A stretch of DNA of 64,000 bases from Mauremys mutica (taxonomy: Eukaryota; Chordata; Testudines; Geoemydidae). The translations under genes were made by a program, and so were the position numbers. The notes under the pieces are model-generated. The model saw nothing but the letters and a program-made list of their open reading frames with translations, was not told the DNA's origin and did not search any database. This document shows, piece by piece, positions 11,796-23,535 of the stretch (position 1 is the stretch's first letter; each line of letters begins with the position of its first letter). Where the stretch lies: contig NC_059084.1 in assembly GCF_020497125.1 (NCBI RefSeq), positions 6,909,501-6,973,500 of the forward strand, read 5' to 3'.

Positions 11796-14211
11796 CCTTT
11801 AGGGACTGGATTCTGGCATCCGTTTTCTCAGGAAAACAGCCCCTTCGTGTCAAACGGGAGGTCCTGGAGGGTGTACTGGACCTCAGGTGGGAGGGTGGAA
11901 GATTGTAGCCACGCAATGCGGCGCATCGTCACCCCCGGATGCTACCGTTCGAGCCCCTGAGTCTGCTGCGTCTACGGCCGCTTTGATCAGTGTTCTGGAG
12001 GCTAAACTTGCCCTCCTCCAGCAGCGCTGAGAATTCAGGGCGGGATTCCGGAGGGGTTAGCTCCGTGAACTTCGCAAGGCACCCCAAGATATTAAAAGTG
12101 TATCTGGATAAGAGGGCCATCTGGTTGGCGACACGGAGTTGGAGGCCTCCCGCCGAATAGATTTTACGCCCTAATAAGTCCATGCGCCGGCGTCCTTCGC
12201 CTTCGGCGCAGCGGCAGGTTGACCGTGTCGTTCGCGGTCATTGACCGATTGGACCACCAGCGAGTCCGGGGTGGGGTGGACGTACAAGTATTCGTAGCCC
12301 TGGGGCGGGACGGAATACTTCCTTTCGACGCTCGCGCCGTGGGTGGCAACGGAGGAGGGCGACTGCCAGATAGTGGCACTGTTCTTCTGAATGGTGCGAA
12401 TGAACGGGGGAGCGCCACTCTGACAGGGGCGTCATCTCCCACAACGTCCGTAATCGGGGTCCTAGACTTCTTGCACCTCCTCTATGGGGCAAGTTAATGG
12501 CCTTTGCCACCCTTCGGAGAAGGTCCTGGTGTTGCCCTGAGGTCAATGGGCGGGGGTCCGATGGCGAGGCCCCCGCTACCGCCTCATCTGGAGAGGACGA
12601 CGAGGAGTGGCCCGGGAGCACCTCCTCCTGCTGGTGCTCGCCCCACCTGGTGATCTGGCCGCAGCGAGTCCTGGCCCAAAGAAGGGTCGTGGGGCGGCGG
12701 CTTGCGTCGGTGGGGACGGGGGGGCTCGACTAACGGTGGCCACCGGTACCGATGGTGCCGAGCCGGCTGCCTGGGTGGCAGGGGAGGCCCCCTGTTTCAT
12801 ATTGCGCCAGGGCACCCAATGTCCCCAATACTGGGGTCCCATGATCCGGGGGAACGGAACCGGCTCTGAAAATCCACCGCACTGCCTTGGGGTGAGGCTA
12901 CAGAGGGTTCCCTGGAGGGCCAGGGTGGAGCCGTGGCGATGCCTGGGCGGGCGTCCAGCGCCGGCGTGAGACGATCCTCCGGTGCCGAGGGTCGGTGCCG
13001 GGAGTCTCGGGGGTCCAGTGGCGAGCGGGACCTGTGCTGCGCACGGTGCCGGGAGCCGAGATCTCCGGTGCCGGAGCCAGATCTACGGCGTCGGGAGCTG
13101 GATCTCCGGTGCCAAGAAGGGGAGCGGCGGCGGCGGGGGAGCTCGACCGGCGACGTCGGGAGCTCGACCGGCGGGTGCCGGGAACCGGACCTCGAGCGGG
13201 ATCTGCGGCGCCTCGAACGGCTGCGCGAGTCCCGATGTCCGCGGTGCCTGGACGCGGACCTGCTGCGGTGCCGGTGACTTCGTGACCGGGACCTGGAGCG
13301 CCGCCGGGAGTACGACCGGCCCCGCGATGGAGAGCGGGCGGTGCCGGGACTGCGACCGGTGCCGGGATGCTGAGCGGCGTCGCGATGGCGATTTACGGCG
13401 GGATGGGGAGCGGTGCCTCGGTGACCTTCGCCGGGAGATAGACCGGGATCGAGACCGGATTCTGGAGCCACGGTCGCCACGGTCGCCCCGGAGATGAGGG
13501 GCGCACCATCGCTGGCTTGCCGAGGGACTTGAATGTCCGCACCAGTGGTGCCGGCGGCTGATATGACGGGGCCGTCGCCTCGATCAGCTCTCTTGCCGTC
13601 GCGAACGCCTCCGGCGTCGACGGGATCCTCAGCTCCTCCTCGGTGGGCACCGGGGGAGCTGGGCGGAACCGGACTCGACGGGCCAGGCGGCGCCGGAGTC
13701 AACGGTGCGGTGCACTTAGCGTGCAACTGCCTCAGCCTGCACCGTTTTCGTCGGAGGCGGCTGGGCTGACGGCTTTCGCTGCTGTTTTGCGGCAGCCGTC
13801 TTCGGCGCCTTGTGCTTCCTCCCGGGGAGAGGGAGCGGTGCCGGGTCTTTGGTGCCGGCTCGGTGCCGGAGCGGCTCGGTGCAGTCGGAGCGCTGCTTGT
13901 CGAGGCGGTTTTCGGTGCCGCTGGAGCTGGCGCCGGAGGTTGGAGCGCAGACTCCATCAGTAAGTGCTTCAGCCTTAGAGTCTCTCTCTTTCCTCGTACG
14001 AGGTTTAAAGGCTATGCAGATAGGAGCACTTATCTGTCCGATGCGACTCTCCGAGGCAGCGGAGGCAAGAGTCGTGCGGGTCGCTAACCGGCATAGGCCG
14101 CTGGCAAGCCGCACAGGGCTTGAAACCCGGTGCTCCGGGCATAAGCCCGCACCGGGGCGGAAGAAGAGGGGCAAACCCTCTAATTCCGTATACTATTGAC
14201 ACTATTAACAC
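11581..14211 (-). pseudogene. DIRS gag-like region (frames broken)
   Basis: On the - strand 14211-14005 has a Cys/His cluster, CAACQRPMPVSDPHDSCLRC followed by LGESHRTDKC, as in DIRS ORF1 proteins. 13957-12797 is a 386-residue frame with a Pro/Ala-rich start, an Arg/Ser dipeptide block (about 13480-13080) and an acidic/Pro tail. 12183-11929 has the conserved DIRS phrase DLLGRKIYSAGGLQLRVAN, and 11916-11581 ends in an Arg/Gln/Pro-rich stretch. Gag in this family is a nucleic-acid-binding structural protein. The pieces are in different frames, and where the natural ORF ends was not determined. Confidence 0.75.
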
Positions 14212-14343
14212 TAAATATATATATATAACTACAACAAGAACTGAACTAACTACTAAAACTATCTACACTAGAACTATGGAGAAACACTAGGGTTGTGGAG
14301 GTAAGGGAGCACTCCACTGTTCCAACTGGCCGTCACGGGCGGG

Positions 14344-14523
14344 AAGAAGGAACTGAGGAGCGGACGGGCCGGCTGAGGTGTATAAGGGGCGCCTTGACGG
14401 CGCCACTCCAGGGGGCGCCAGCCGGCCCGCCGGAGTTGCTAGGGTAAAAATGTTCCGGAGAGCCGTGCACGCGCGGCGCGCACACCTACATGGAATGCAT
14501 AGGAGCAATCACTCGAAGAAGAA
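14344..14523. repeat. DIRS 5' inverted terminal repeat
   Basis: Positions 14344-14497 are the exact reverse complement of 8282-8435. The terminus at 14523 is fixed by the second half of the internal complementary region. Transcription of DIRS elements is expected to start in this repeat on the - strand; no promoter motif is assigned here. Confidence 0.92.
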
Positions 14524-14724
14524 CTATTTTTACTATGAAGCCTACAGGAAATTGCCCACAGGTAATGCTATGAAGAAGCCCATTAGAGATTATTAATAGT
14601 TACATATATTAAAATTACTTGCAATCAAATTGTGCAATGGCTAATTTATGTTCACACACGATTTTCTGATACTCTTGTCCTGCCTCTCCTGTCCCCTTTT
14701 TAGCGTGTGCTGCATTCACTTGTC

Positions 14725-14850
14725 TTCTCTTAAATTAGATTGTAAACCCTTTGGGACAGTGACTTTGTCTTGTTATGTGTTTGTACAACACCAGCATAAT
14801 GGGATCCCAATCCCAATAGGTACTGTCATAATACAGCTAAAACACTAACA
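14725..14850 (+). repeat. L2/CR1-like LINE 3' tail
   Basis: The text 'attagattgtaaaccctttg' followed by 'gggacagtgactttgtcttg' and 'gtttgtacaacaccagcata' matches the conserved 3' end shared by L2-like elements of amniotes. A second copy is at 32760-32880. No coding part is visible. Confidence 0.5.
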
Positions 14851-16171
14851 ATCCAGGCATTAATGACTGAAGCACATATGTACAATGTATAGGCTCCAGA
14901 TTATTCATACCTACCCTCTGTCTGAAAGTCTTTATCTAATAAACTGAACTTATGTTCCTAATTGTGCTCTAATTATTTAAACATATCTGGAGCTGGCTCA
15001 GTGATCCAGATAATTGGTGTCTTACTGTATAACGTGCAAAGGGATGTTCCACAGTACAGATCATATTTCTGGTAGAATTTTCAAATCAGTTTTTTAAATC
15101 TTTTATACCTCCACGAATACCAAACTTCATCTCTACTTTACCCTTAACTTATCTGATAGGGCTTGGTATGATATGCTAGTAAACCTCCAGCTTCCCTGCT
15201 TTTATTACACTTTTCTTTTTAAAAAATAGCTTCATCTTTAAAATGAGCTGAAATTATCATAAAGAATTTTCAACAAGGAAATTATTTTAGTACTGTTACT
15301 ATTTACTTATTAAACACATCCCAGCTAAGTTTTTGAAGCTAATCTAATACCAGTACTCTAACAAAAATAAACAGCTTTAAGAGTATGATTATCATTTAGA
15401 GTCAAAAAAATGTGGACCTATCTTAATATTTATATAGTCCCTCTTTCTCTTTGATGATTTACTATGCTAGTTACATAAGCCTTTTTGTTAAGCATTTTTC
15501 TTTGAAGCTAAACAAAATGTTGACTTCTTTTAAAAAATGTGCTTTTAAAGACACAGTTACCATATTCTCAATGTACTATAGAAAATAGTTTGGAAATATT
15601 CAAGTGGCATGAGCTAAATGTTTTAATAATAATTCTTTGCATTTTTTATTGTTACTTAGGTGTTCTGAATGCATGTATTATTACAGCAGGCTTTCCACAT
15701 TTTATCTATCCATTAGTTACAGTATATTTACTGATAACTTATTTGATTTTTTAACCATTGCAATAGCATGTTAGCTTTGAGAAGTGAACAAGGTACACTA
15801 GTCTGAAAAAAGAATATTTAATGAAGTATGTTTCCAACACAGAGATCTGATTTTTTTATGTTAATAAGGAAGTCACTATTTTAGTACCGCCACCTATTGC
15901 TAGTTTTTTCAATTAAAATATTTCACAAGAAAAGTATCAGAGAATATATTTTTAACTGAAATATCCTATAATGTACTTCCTTTTTTAAAAAAAAGACTAG
16001 TGAAAAATCTGACATAACTACATATAGTGCAATTCAAACAGAAGTTGCACACTACCTGTATTGATCGTGTGTATTTTCTCTGTTGTGTGCTTTCAGTGCT
16101 GTTGTAGATCAATCGGTTACTGCTTTAAGGATAAATAACTACCTTCTAACACAATCTTGTTTGTCTTCCAG

Positions 16172-19100
16172 GTCTTGAATCATCACGTCCAAATTTAATT
16201 CTTGGATTAGTGATTTGTCAAAAAGGTAAACGTCCTGCAACTGTGCTGGAGTCAGACAAGATGGAAGAAAAGCGCAGCAGAATTCAAATACAGGAAGAAA
16301 CTGAAGTATCAGTGTACCCTAAAGGCCTTATTGCTTCTCAGCAAGAAAAGAAACCTTCAAAATACACACTTTATTCTGGAGAAACAGCTGTAAGTACAAC
16401 GCCACCTGTATCTCCCCCACCACCACCACCGCTTCCCATTCAAGAACCATCTACAATAACACCATCGGTGTTAAAAATACTGTCATCGATTAAAACAGGA
16501 ACCACAACAACTATGATACTGCCAGTTCCAACTTCAGCAACAGCAACAGTCACTGGCACAACTTCATCTTCTACAACTTCGTGTTCTTCAAAAACAGCCA
16601 CACCCCTTGAGCACATCTTGCAGACTCTTTTTGGAAAAAAGAAAGCTTTTGAGTCTGTTACTAAGGACTCTGAAACTGTTCAGTTTTCAAACCAGGAAGC
16701 TCAAGTTACAATAGATGGAGTGTCAGCTGCTCCTTTATTAGATCCAATTGTACAGCAGTTTGGGCAGATGTCTAAAGATAAAATTATAGAAGAGGAAGAA
16801 GATGACAGACCATATGATCCTGAAGAAGAGTATGAGCCAGACAGAGCTTTTGAAATACAGACTGGTGAAAGTGAAAAACTCTATGATCTTGAAAAGCCTT
16901 GTGAAACATCTGAACAAGAGGATGAGGCCTATGATCCAGAAGATGAAACGATCTTAGAAGAAGCAAAAGTTACTGTTGATGATTTACCTAATAAAATGTA
17001 TGCAGATGTGAAAAGCAATGCTGTGGAAACATCCGCCCCATATGTGCCTGATGTGTCTGCTCCCTCATCCTTGGTAGAACAGCAAAAAATGTTGGATGAA
17101 TTAAACAAACAAATAGAAGAACAGAAAAGACAACTGGAAGAACAAGAAGAAGCCCTCAGACAACAAAGAGCAGCTGTTGGTGTTTCAATGGCTCACTTTT
17201 CAGTGTCTGATGCTTTAATGTCACCTCCACCAAAATCATCCATAACAAAGTCTGACTTATTCCAGCAGGAACAACAAATTACAGAAAAATCAGATTTACC
17301 TTCATCATCAAATCAGCAAGCACAAGCACTAAACCAGGGCTCTGATCTGAGACAGAGTAGAGATCCTCGACAGGCTAGAAGGATGGCAACAGAGAATAAT
17401 GACAGTGCTGATTCTCGGATAAAGCCACAAATAGTACACAATGAGACACCTACAAAAGAAGTTATTCCAGCCAATTATCCAGGTTCATTACAGACTTCAC
17501 TTGACAAGGAAGATAAAACATTAATTTCTGCTACCCAGGCTGGGTATAGTGAGGATAAGTGGGTACCAGGTGAAAAAGTGGCTACACTCTCTGAACAAGA
17601 TGCACCTAATGTCAAGTTTGAAAACACTGCTAAAGTTCATCTGGAAAGTGTGAATCAAACAGCTTCTGGAGAAACTTCCACATCCAAGCCTTTACGTAAA
17701 GTACTGCTTCCAACACCTCCCAGTACATCTTTTCAGCCCAATTTCCCTACACCAAATGATGGTCAGTCTTTGCAAGATTTGCATAAAGTACCTTGGTCAA
17801 ATGAGTCACAAGACGCTAATTCTCCATCAGTAGGAAGAGATTCTTTTTCAAATCCAATCTTTACACCTCAGGAAAAGATAGCTGGTCACTTTGAACCCGA
17901 AAGAAGTCTCTCTTCAGTACAGTACGAAGATCAAAGAAATTCTCAGTCCCGTCAGTTTGCAGAACAAACTGAATCTCCAGCTGTTCAAAGTGAGGGAGAA
18001 AAAGGAGCTCTCCCTCAAAACTTTGAAGAAAACCGAGGAGGGCCTCCATTTCCTTTGTCTGGGCAAAAAGGAGGGCTTCCACCACTGATGTTTGGTGCAT
18101 CTGTGGGACCTCATGGACCCAATTTTATTGGGCAGAGAGGACCAGCACCACAGTTTTCAGAAGAGCATGGTGGTTCTCCAAATAATGATGGAGAAAGAGG
18201 ACCTCCACCTGGTAGATTTGGAGGACAAAAAGGACCTATTCCTTCATTATTTTCTACACAACATGGACCACCTCCTCTTTTTGGCGACAATAGGGGCCCT
18301 TCACCTTCCTATCTTGGTGTTCCAAGAGGAATGTCGCCATCTCAGTTTGAAGATCGTAGGGAACCTCACATGGAACAAAGAGACTTCCCAGATTCCCAAT
18401 ATAATGAAATGATTAGGCCTCCTGGACAATTTGAAGGACCAGAACCACCCCAATTTATGGGAAATAGGGGGCCTTCACCTTTTCATTTTGGAGGTCAAAG
18501 AAGACCACCACCATCTCAATTTAAAGGACAGAGAGGAGGCCCTCCACCACCTCAGTTTGGAGGGCCAAGATGTCCACCACCTTGTCATTTTGGAGGATCA
18601 AGAGGCCCTCATCCAAATCAATTTGAAGGACAAAGAGGTCCAGCTCCAAGTCACATACCAGGGCCCAGGGGACTTTTGCCACCGCCTTTTGAAGAACGGA
18701 GAGGGAGTCCACCACCCAGATTTCCAAACCAGAGAGGGCCAGCCCCACCTCATTTTGGTGGACCAAGAGGAACTACACCTGCATTATTTCCAGAACAAAA
18801 TGAACCTCCCCCTTCTAGATTTCATTTTCAAGGGCAACCTCCACAAGGTATGAAACCAACCCCTAGACCACTCCTGGAACTTCCAAGTCATCCACCGCAA
18901 CACAGGAAGGAGATGTGGGATGAAGCAGGACCATCTGCCTCACTTCCTAATCTTTCAGGGCAAGGACCTGAGTCAGAAGCACAATGGCCGGTGTCCGACT
19001 TCCGAGAGGGCAAAAATACTGAATTTAGAGGTCAGACTTTTGAAGGGAGGCAGAGGGAGAGGTATGAAGGAGGAAATAAAGAAAAGGTATTAGATCAGCC

Positions 19101-19617
19101 AGAAAGTCAGCAGTCAGAGAATCGACAAAGCAGAGGGTTTGAAGAAAGACGACGAGATCGGGAATATGGCAGACCTTGGGAAAGAGATCATGGCAGAAAC
19201 TGGAATAGAGACAGGGAAAGGGACTGGGGGAGAGACAGAGACAAAGACTGGGATAAAAACAGAGAGAGAAACCAAAACAAAGATAGGGAGAAAGATTTGG
19301 AGCGGGCAAAAGAATGGGAAAGAAACAGAGACCGAGAGCGAGCCAGAACCAGAGAGAGAGATTCCCACAGAAGACGTGATAGGGACAGATCAAGAAGCAG
19401 GGACAGGGATCGTGACAGAGATAAAGTCCGAGATCAAAGCAGGGAGAAAGAAAGAGATCGAGAAAGGGATAGAGACCGGGACAGAGACAGAGGAAAAGAT
19501 CGTAAAGACCGAAGTAAAAGTAGGGAAAGTGGTAAAGATTTGAAGCCCGAACCAGAGCAGGAAACTCAAAAGCCAGCAGAAACAGAAGTTGCTTCATCTT
19601 CCACTAATCAGACATAG
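16172..19617 (+). CDS. DIDO1: DIDO1 terminal coding exon (long isoform C-terminus)
   Basis: Death-inducer obliterator 1 is a nuclear PHD/TFIIS-M/SPOC protein linked to chromatin reading and transcription; this exon is specific to its longest isoform. The acceptor AG is at 16170-16171, the exon starts in phase 2 and ends at TAG 19615-19617, giving 1147 residues. The frame begins LESSRPNLILGLVICQK, the segment that follows the SPOC domain in DIDO1 and PHF3. Next come a Pro/Ser/Thr-rich part, an acidic DDRPYDPEEEYEPD repeat near residue 212 with YDPEDETILEE after it, and a predicted coiled coil (EQQKMLDELNKQIEEQKRQL) near 302-345. Pro-rich units of the type FGGQRGPPPSQF fill about 610-890, and Arg-Asp/Arg-Glu repeats about 985-1125. 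The first in-frame GTG (16210) is internal, not a start. Confidence 0.97.
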
Positions 19618-20760
19618 AAACAATTCATAATTAATTGTACCCGATAAATAACGATTAATTTTTCGCACAAAAAAAGAAGCAAGAACTCGAGGTCTCCTGT
19701 ATATACTGTATATTCTCATCTTTACAAGAATGCCCTTGTAAAGCCAGCCTTATAAAATGTGTTGTCAAATTAAAACAGTTTTTTAACAACTGTGAATGAG
19801 AGAATATTCAAACAGATAAGAAGCAAGAACATACTGGACTTTAACTTGCAGCATTTTGTGCATAATGTTTTTCTTACAAAAATTCACAGCGTTAAGAGTT
19901 ACAAGATTTTCTTTTTTCTACTTACACCTTTATCTTAAAATTTCCATTTACAATTAATACAGAAATGGAAAAAGTCTACAAAGAGCATATTGCTTTTTAA
20001 GATTACAAAGTTATGTTTTCCAGTAACTTGAATTGTAATTTTATAAGAGAATCTAATCAAAACCTTAGGAGCCATACCTTTACATCTCATTTATGTAATA
20101 TTTTGGTGTAAAAAGTTGTTTCTACAGCACATGCTTTACAACAGGAGTCTGATATTGTTGTCTTGTGATCTTACAATGGATGGGTTGTGTGTATTTAAGA
20201 AATGGCTGCAAAAGAACAGTGTTATTACTTATTTGTAACTGACAGAGTATTTGAACATGAAATAACTAGTTTAAAAGTGCACTATCTTCCTTTTGATATA
20301 AAGGTATTTTGAGTTATGGAATCCAGCTGTTGAGAGTTCAACCAAGAAACACAGGCTTCTACATAAATAACTTTTTTTTCATGAGGCTGCAAGGTTTTAA
20401 ATGTTGCATTTTTACAAAAATATAATTAAAGAAAATATAACACCTCTGTATCCAGTGGAACTCTGAAGTTTTAAAAATATCATACATTGGCAAATAATTA
20501 AAATTTGTAAATGAATAAACTGGTAAACCAAAGGAATGGAAAATAAGCTGGTTAAATATACTACTAACGCTATTATTTTGGTTATGCTGATTCTTTCAAA
20601 GCATTTTGTTTGCAGAATGTTTCTATTTAGAGGTTTAAGGATTTTCTCCACTTTTTCTGTAATTTATTGACAAGAAGTATTTTGCTCCCGAACTAAAATG
20701 TCAGTGCTTTTTGGCAATCCATAATAATGTTGATGGTGTATTTAAAAGTTGGCCACTGAA

Positions 20761-20766
20761 AATAAA
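20761..20766 (+). terminator. DIDO1: Candidate poly(A) signal, DIDO1
   Basis: This is a canonical AATAAA on the gene strand, 1.1 kb after the stop codon. It is followed by a T/GT-rich stretch near 20795-20835. Confidence 0.45.
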
Positions 20767-21399
20767 CATTTGTATAAAGCTTGAAATGGAAAAGGTGATA
20801 TTAGTTTAATGCGATAGCTTGAGGGAAAGTGTTTCACTGTGCAATACAGCATACTGCTACTTTTCATGTATTCTTCAAGTACATAATTCTGAAGTGTGAA
20901 ACAGAAAACCCTGCTAATTTATTTGAACTTGTACATTTGCAGTTGGGTGAATATTTTGATATTTTTATAAAATAGTTTTGCAAATGTAAAATCAGATTCC
21001 TATTAACATTTGCATCTTGAAGCCTACATTATAAGTGGCACTATTCCATATACATCACTACAGATTTTACACTTTATATTGGTGCATCTTTGAACTCCTT
21101 AAATATCAAGGACTCAGCTGATTTAAATGATGGGTTGTATTCTAAACTGGTAGTCAAAATGATAAAATGCAGAAAGAGGTGGTATTAAATGCAAACATCT
21201 ACTATGATGTAAGATTTTTTTTCTTTTTCTTTTTACTGGGATGTTTCTAATTTAAAGACATACATAAAAGTATGCAAAAATCAAGTGTGTTTGTTCAGGT
21301 TTACTTGATAGAAATTTCTGTAAATTGTATTTTATATTGCAAAATATATCACTGTACATTAAAATGTGGGACTTCACAGGTTTTTGTTACTGTAAGTAG

Positions 21400-21405
21400 A
21401 ATAAA
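21400..21405 (+). terminator. DIDO1: Candidate distal poly(A) signal, DIDO1
   Basis: This canonical AATAAA is followed within 20-40 bases by the T-rich stretch 'ttgttgtctttttctg'. It is the better supported of the two sites by its downstream context. Confidence 0.5.
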
Positions 21406-22249
21406 CATCTACAGAGATTTGTTGTCTTTTTCTGAAATCCATGCACATATTTTAGTTATCATTACTACTTTTTAACAAGACAAAGAGTATTACAATTTGA
21501 GAGGCTTCAGAGAAGAAGAATGGCATGCGAAACAGTTGCTGAGCAATGGTGAATGTTTTGCTAATCAGATTGCTCAATTTCTTTACCATTCTGAACAAGG
21601 ATGGTGCTTTCAAAACAAAACAATTTATTTAACAACTGACATTAACTGTAATGGTTCTGAAAGACAAGTAAGATCTTTATTTTGCTTGTTTATGATTTTT
21701 TAAAAATTAGTCATTCAAAAACATTTTCTAGGGTGGTCCAGATTTTTTATTTGTTATGAGGTTGTCATTTGCAGTGCATACATCAGCAGAACTAATGAGA
21801 AATTTCTTCGATAAACAGCTCCCCTGCTCTCAGCCTTTGCAGAGATGGAAGGGGGAAAATTCATCCCATTCACGAAGAACGCCTTCTGTGATTTGGAAGC
21901 AGGTGGAGTGACTCTACAAGGGACTTGTGTACTTCTCGTGTGCTAGGATCGTGGTCTCCATAGTAATGTCAAATTGGCTCCTGCAAATGTTCATGCTGGG
22001 ATTTGGTCAAGCTAGGGCCTAGTAGGTCTGTACTTACATAGAGCCAGTAGCCAGGAAACGGCATCAGCGGCATTGACAAAATTGGTGGTGGTTCCATTTC
22101 ATAAGCATAGCCGTGTTCACTCGGTGGTGAGCCAGACTTGAATTCTGCTGCAAGATAAGCTGTCTAGATTTCAAAATCAGGGCCTGAAAGAATGACAACT
22201 TTTAGCTTGATTCAGATAAACTCTAAAAACAACACTTAGTTTTTATCAT

Positions 22250-22312
22250 ACAAGTGTAGGACTGGAAGGGACCTCAGTAGGTCATCTAGTCCAATCCGTT
22301 GTACTGAGGCAG
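22250..22312 (-). repeat. CR1 LINE 3' fragment
   Basis: 'ggactggaagggacctcagt' followed by 'aggtcatctagtccaa' is the conserved 3' end of CR1, read here in antisense. Only the last 60 or so bases are present. Confidence 0.75.
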
Positions 22313-23439
22313 AAAAATATCTATATCAGAGGTGCTCAAACTGGTCCAGTGGTCCGCGAGCTCCATTCAGGTGGTCCGCGGATAGTTCCCTCTGAGATGT
22401 GTGCCTGGGTGGCTGCACACAAGAGAATGAAGGGCCACCCACCTAATTAGTGGAGCTGCGCAGGTGTGGCTCCACTAATTAGGTGCCTGGACCCTGGAGA
22501 AGACACACATACAGTGAGGTGGTGGTCTTGGGGAGAATAGGGGGCAGGTAGGAGGCTGCAGTGGGATGAGAAAAGCGGGTGGGGGGAATTTGGGATGTGC
22601 AGGGCTGCAGCGGCCAGAGAAAGGTGACTCCCCAACTCCAGGGCTGCGGTTGCCGGGGAGAGATGGCCTTCCTTCCCCGCCTCAGCTCTGTGGCTGCTGT
22701 GGCAGGGGAGAGACCCCCTCCTTCCCAGCTCGGGGGCTGTGGCAGTGGGATAGAGAGGGAGTGACCCCCCTCTTTCCCAGAAGAAAAATTACATCTGAAA
22801 ATCAAGAGTAATGCTGCTTATGCATAGGAAATAAATTGGGTTGTTGAGCTCAGAGTGACCAGTACTAGGTAACCCATTTGTTGTGTGACAGGACAGCATC
22901 CTCAAAGATCTTTAGATCTCACACAAAGGTATTTGGCATGATTTTGAAAAGATTTTTAGTGACTTTAGGAGCACAAATCTTATTGAAAGTCAATGTGATT
23001 TGGGCTTCTCGATCACTTAATGCTTTTGAATATCATGCCTACTCAGTCTTGACATTGTGCTGTGTAGATATAACTTCTTCCTAATTGGACCAATTCCTCC
23101 ATAATTAAAGAACAAAATTTGCTCCATCCTAGTTGCAAGAGTTTAAACCTGCATAAACTCTATTGCCTTCATCTGAGTTATTTTGCATTTAGGCCATTCT
23201 ACCCCAGAGCAAAAGTTGGCCTTGGCATTTCCTCCCAGCCCAAGTTCTGTGGTATCTTGATTGCGCTGGGGTAGTTTCCCCTGTACTCACCATTATTTCA
23301 ACCTAGTCAAACACTATTGGGATGTTTTTATGTGATGATATGAAGTAGTGACAGAAATTGCATGTTTATGCAGCATACCCATCCAGGGCCATCTTACTAC
23401 ATCTCCCTCTCTCCTGTTTCTGTTCTTTGGATTTATTTC

Positions 23440-23535
23440 CCTTGTTCCTGTGAGAAGATGGGAATGACTTGAGTAAGGTCATACAGCTGGCCAGTGGCAG
23501 AGCTGGGCACAGAAGAGCCTTGTTCTCCCTTCCAG
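23440..23535 (-). repeat. MIR-like SINE fragment
   Basis: 'gacttgagtaaggtcataca' followed by 'gctggccagtggcagagctg' corresponds to the MIR core read in antisense. The fragment is short and diverged. Confidence 0.5.

Larger units (their letters stand above)
8227..14523 (-). mobile_element. DIRS-type tyrosine-recombinase retrotransposon
   Basis: This 6297-bp element runs antisense to DIDO1. Its order on the - strand is inverted terminal repeat, gag-like region with a Cys/His knuckle and Arg/Ser repeats, reverse transcriptase and RNase H, tyrosine recombinase, internal complementary region, inverted terminal repeat. DIRS elements use a tyrosine recombinase instead of an integrase and normally leave no target duplication, and none is seen here. 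The element is GC- and CpG-rich against its AT-rich intron. Reading frames are broken in several places, so this copy as given is not coding-competent. The ends were fixed from the junction inside the internal complementary region. Confidence 0.93.
1..16171 (+). other. DIDO1: DIDO1 last intron (3' part)
   Basis: This AT-rich sequence precedes the DIDO1 terminal exon, and its last bases are a pyrimidine stretch plus AG at 16170-16171. I found no exon of the upstream SPOC-domain region in it, so the intron probably extends beyond the window. It holds the repeats listed separately. The stretches 759-1258, 1611-2530, 2921-6633, 6957-8226 and 14851-16171 show no gene or clearly classifiable repeat, apart from a possible small ORF at 7379-7522 discussed in the findings. 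Confidence 0.75.
19618..21480 (+). other. DIDO1: DIDO1 3' UTR
   Basis: AT-rich sequence without ORFs follows the stop codon. AATAAA occurs at 20761-20766 and 21400-21405; either could serve as poly(A) signal, and the second would give a 3' UTR of about 1.8 kb. No repeat was recognised in it, which is typical of a constrained UTR. Confidence 0.65.

Noticed and set aside
12219..14199. + strand ORFs of 90-171 codons rich in Arg, Gly and Ala
   Set aside because: They are the antisense of the DIRS gag-like region and its repeated 'cggtgccggga' units.
16210..16212. GTG as a start codon for the 1135-codon frame
   Set aside because: The frame continues upstream to the splice acceptor at 16171 and codes the conserved LESSRPNLILGL segment; the GTG is an internal Val of DIDO1.
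18060..18850. A tandem repeat array of non-coding type
   Set aside because: The repetition is at codon level in the DIDO1 frame (Gly-Pro-rich units) and the frame stays open, so it is protein-coding.
19025..19597. 190-codon - strand ORF rich in Leu, Cys and Phe
   Set aside because: It is the antisense of the DIDO1 Arg-Asp repeats; no initiation context, splice signals or family resemblance.
22566..22811. ORFs of 60-108 codons in the intergenic GC-rich stretch
   Set aside because: They overlap on both strands within a probable repeat and have only low-complexity Pro/Gly content.
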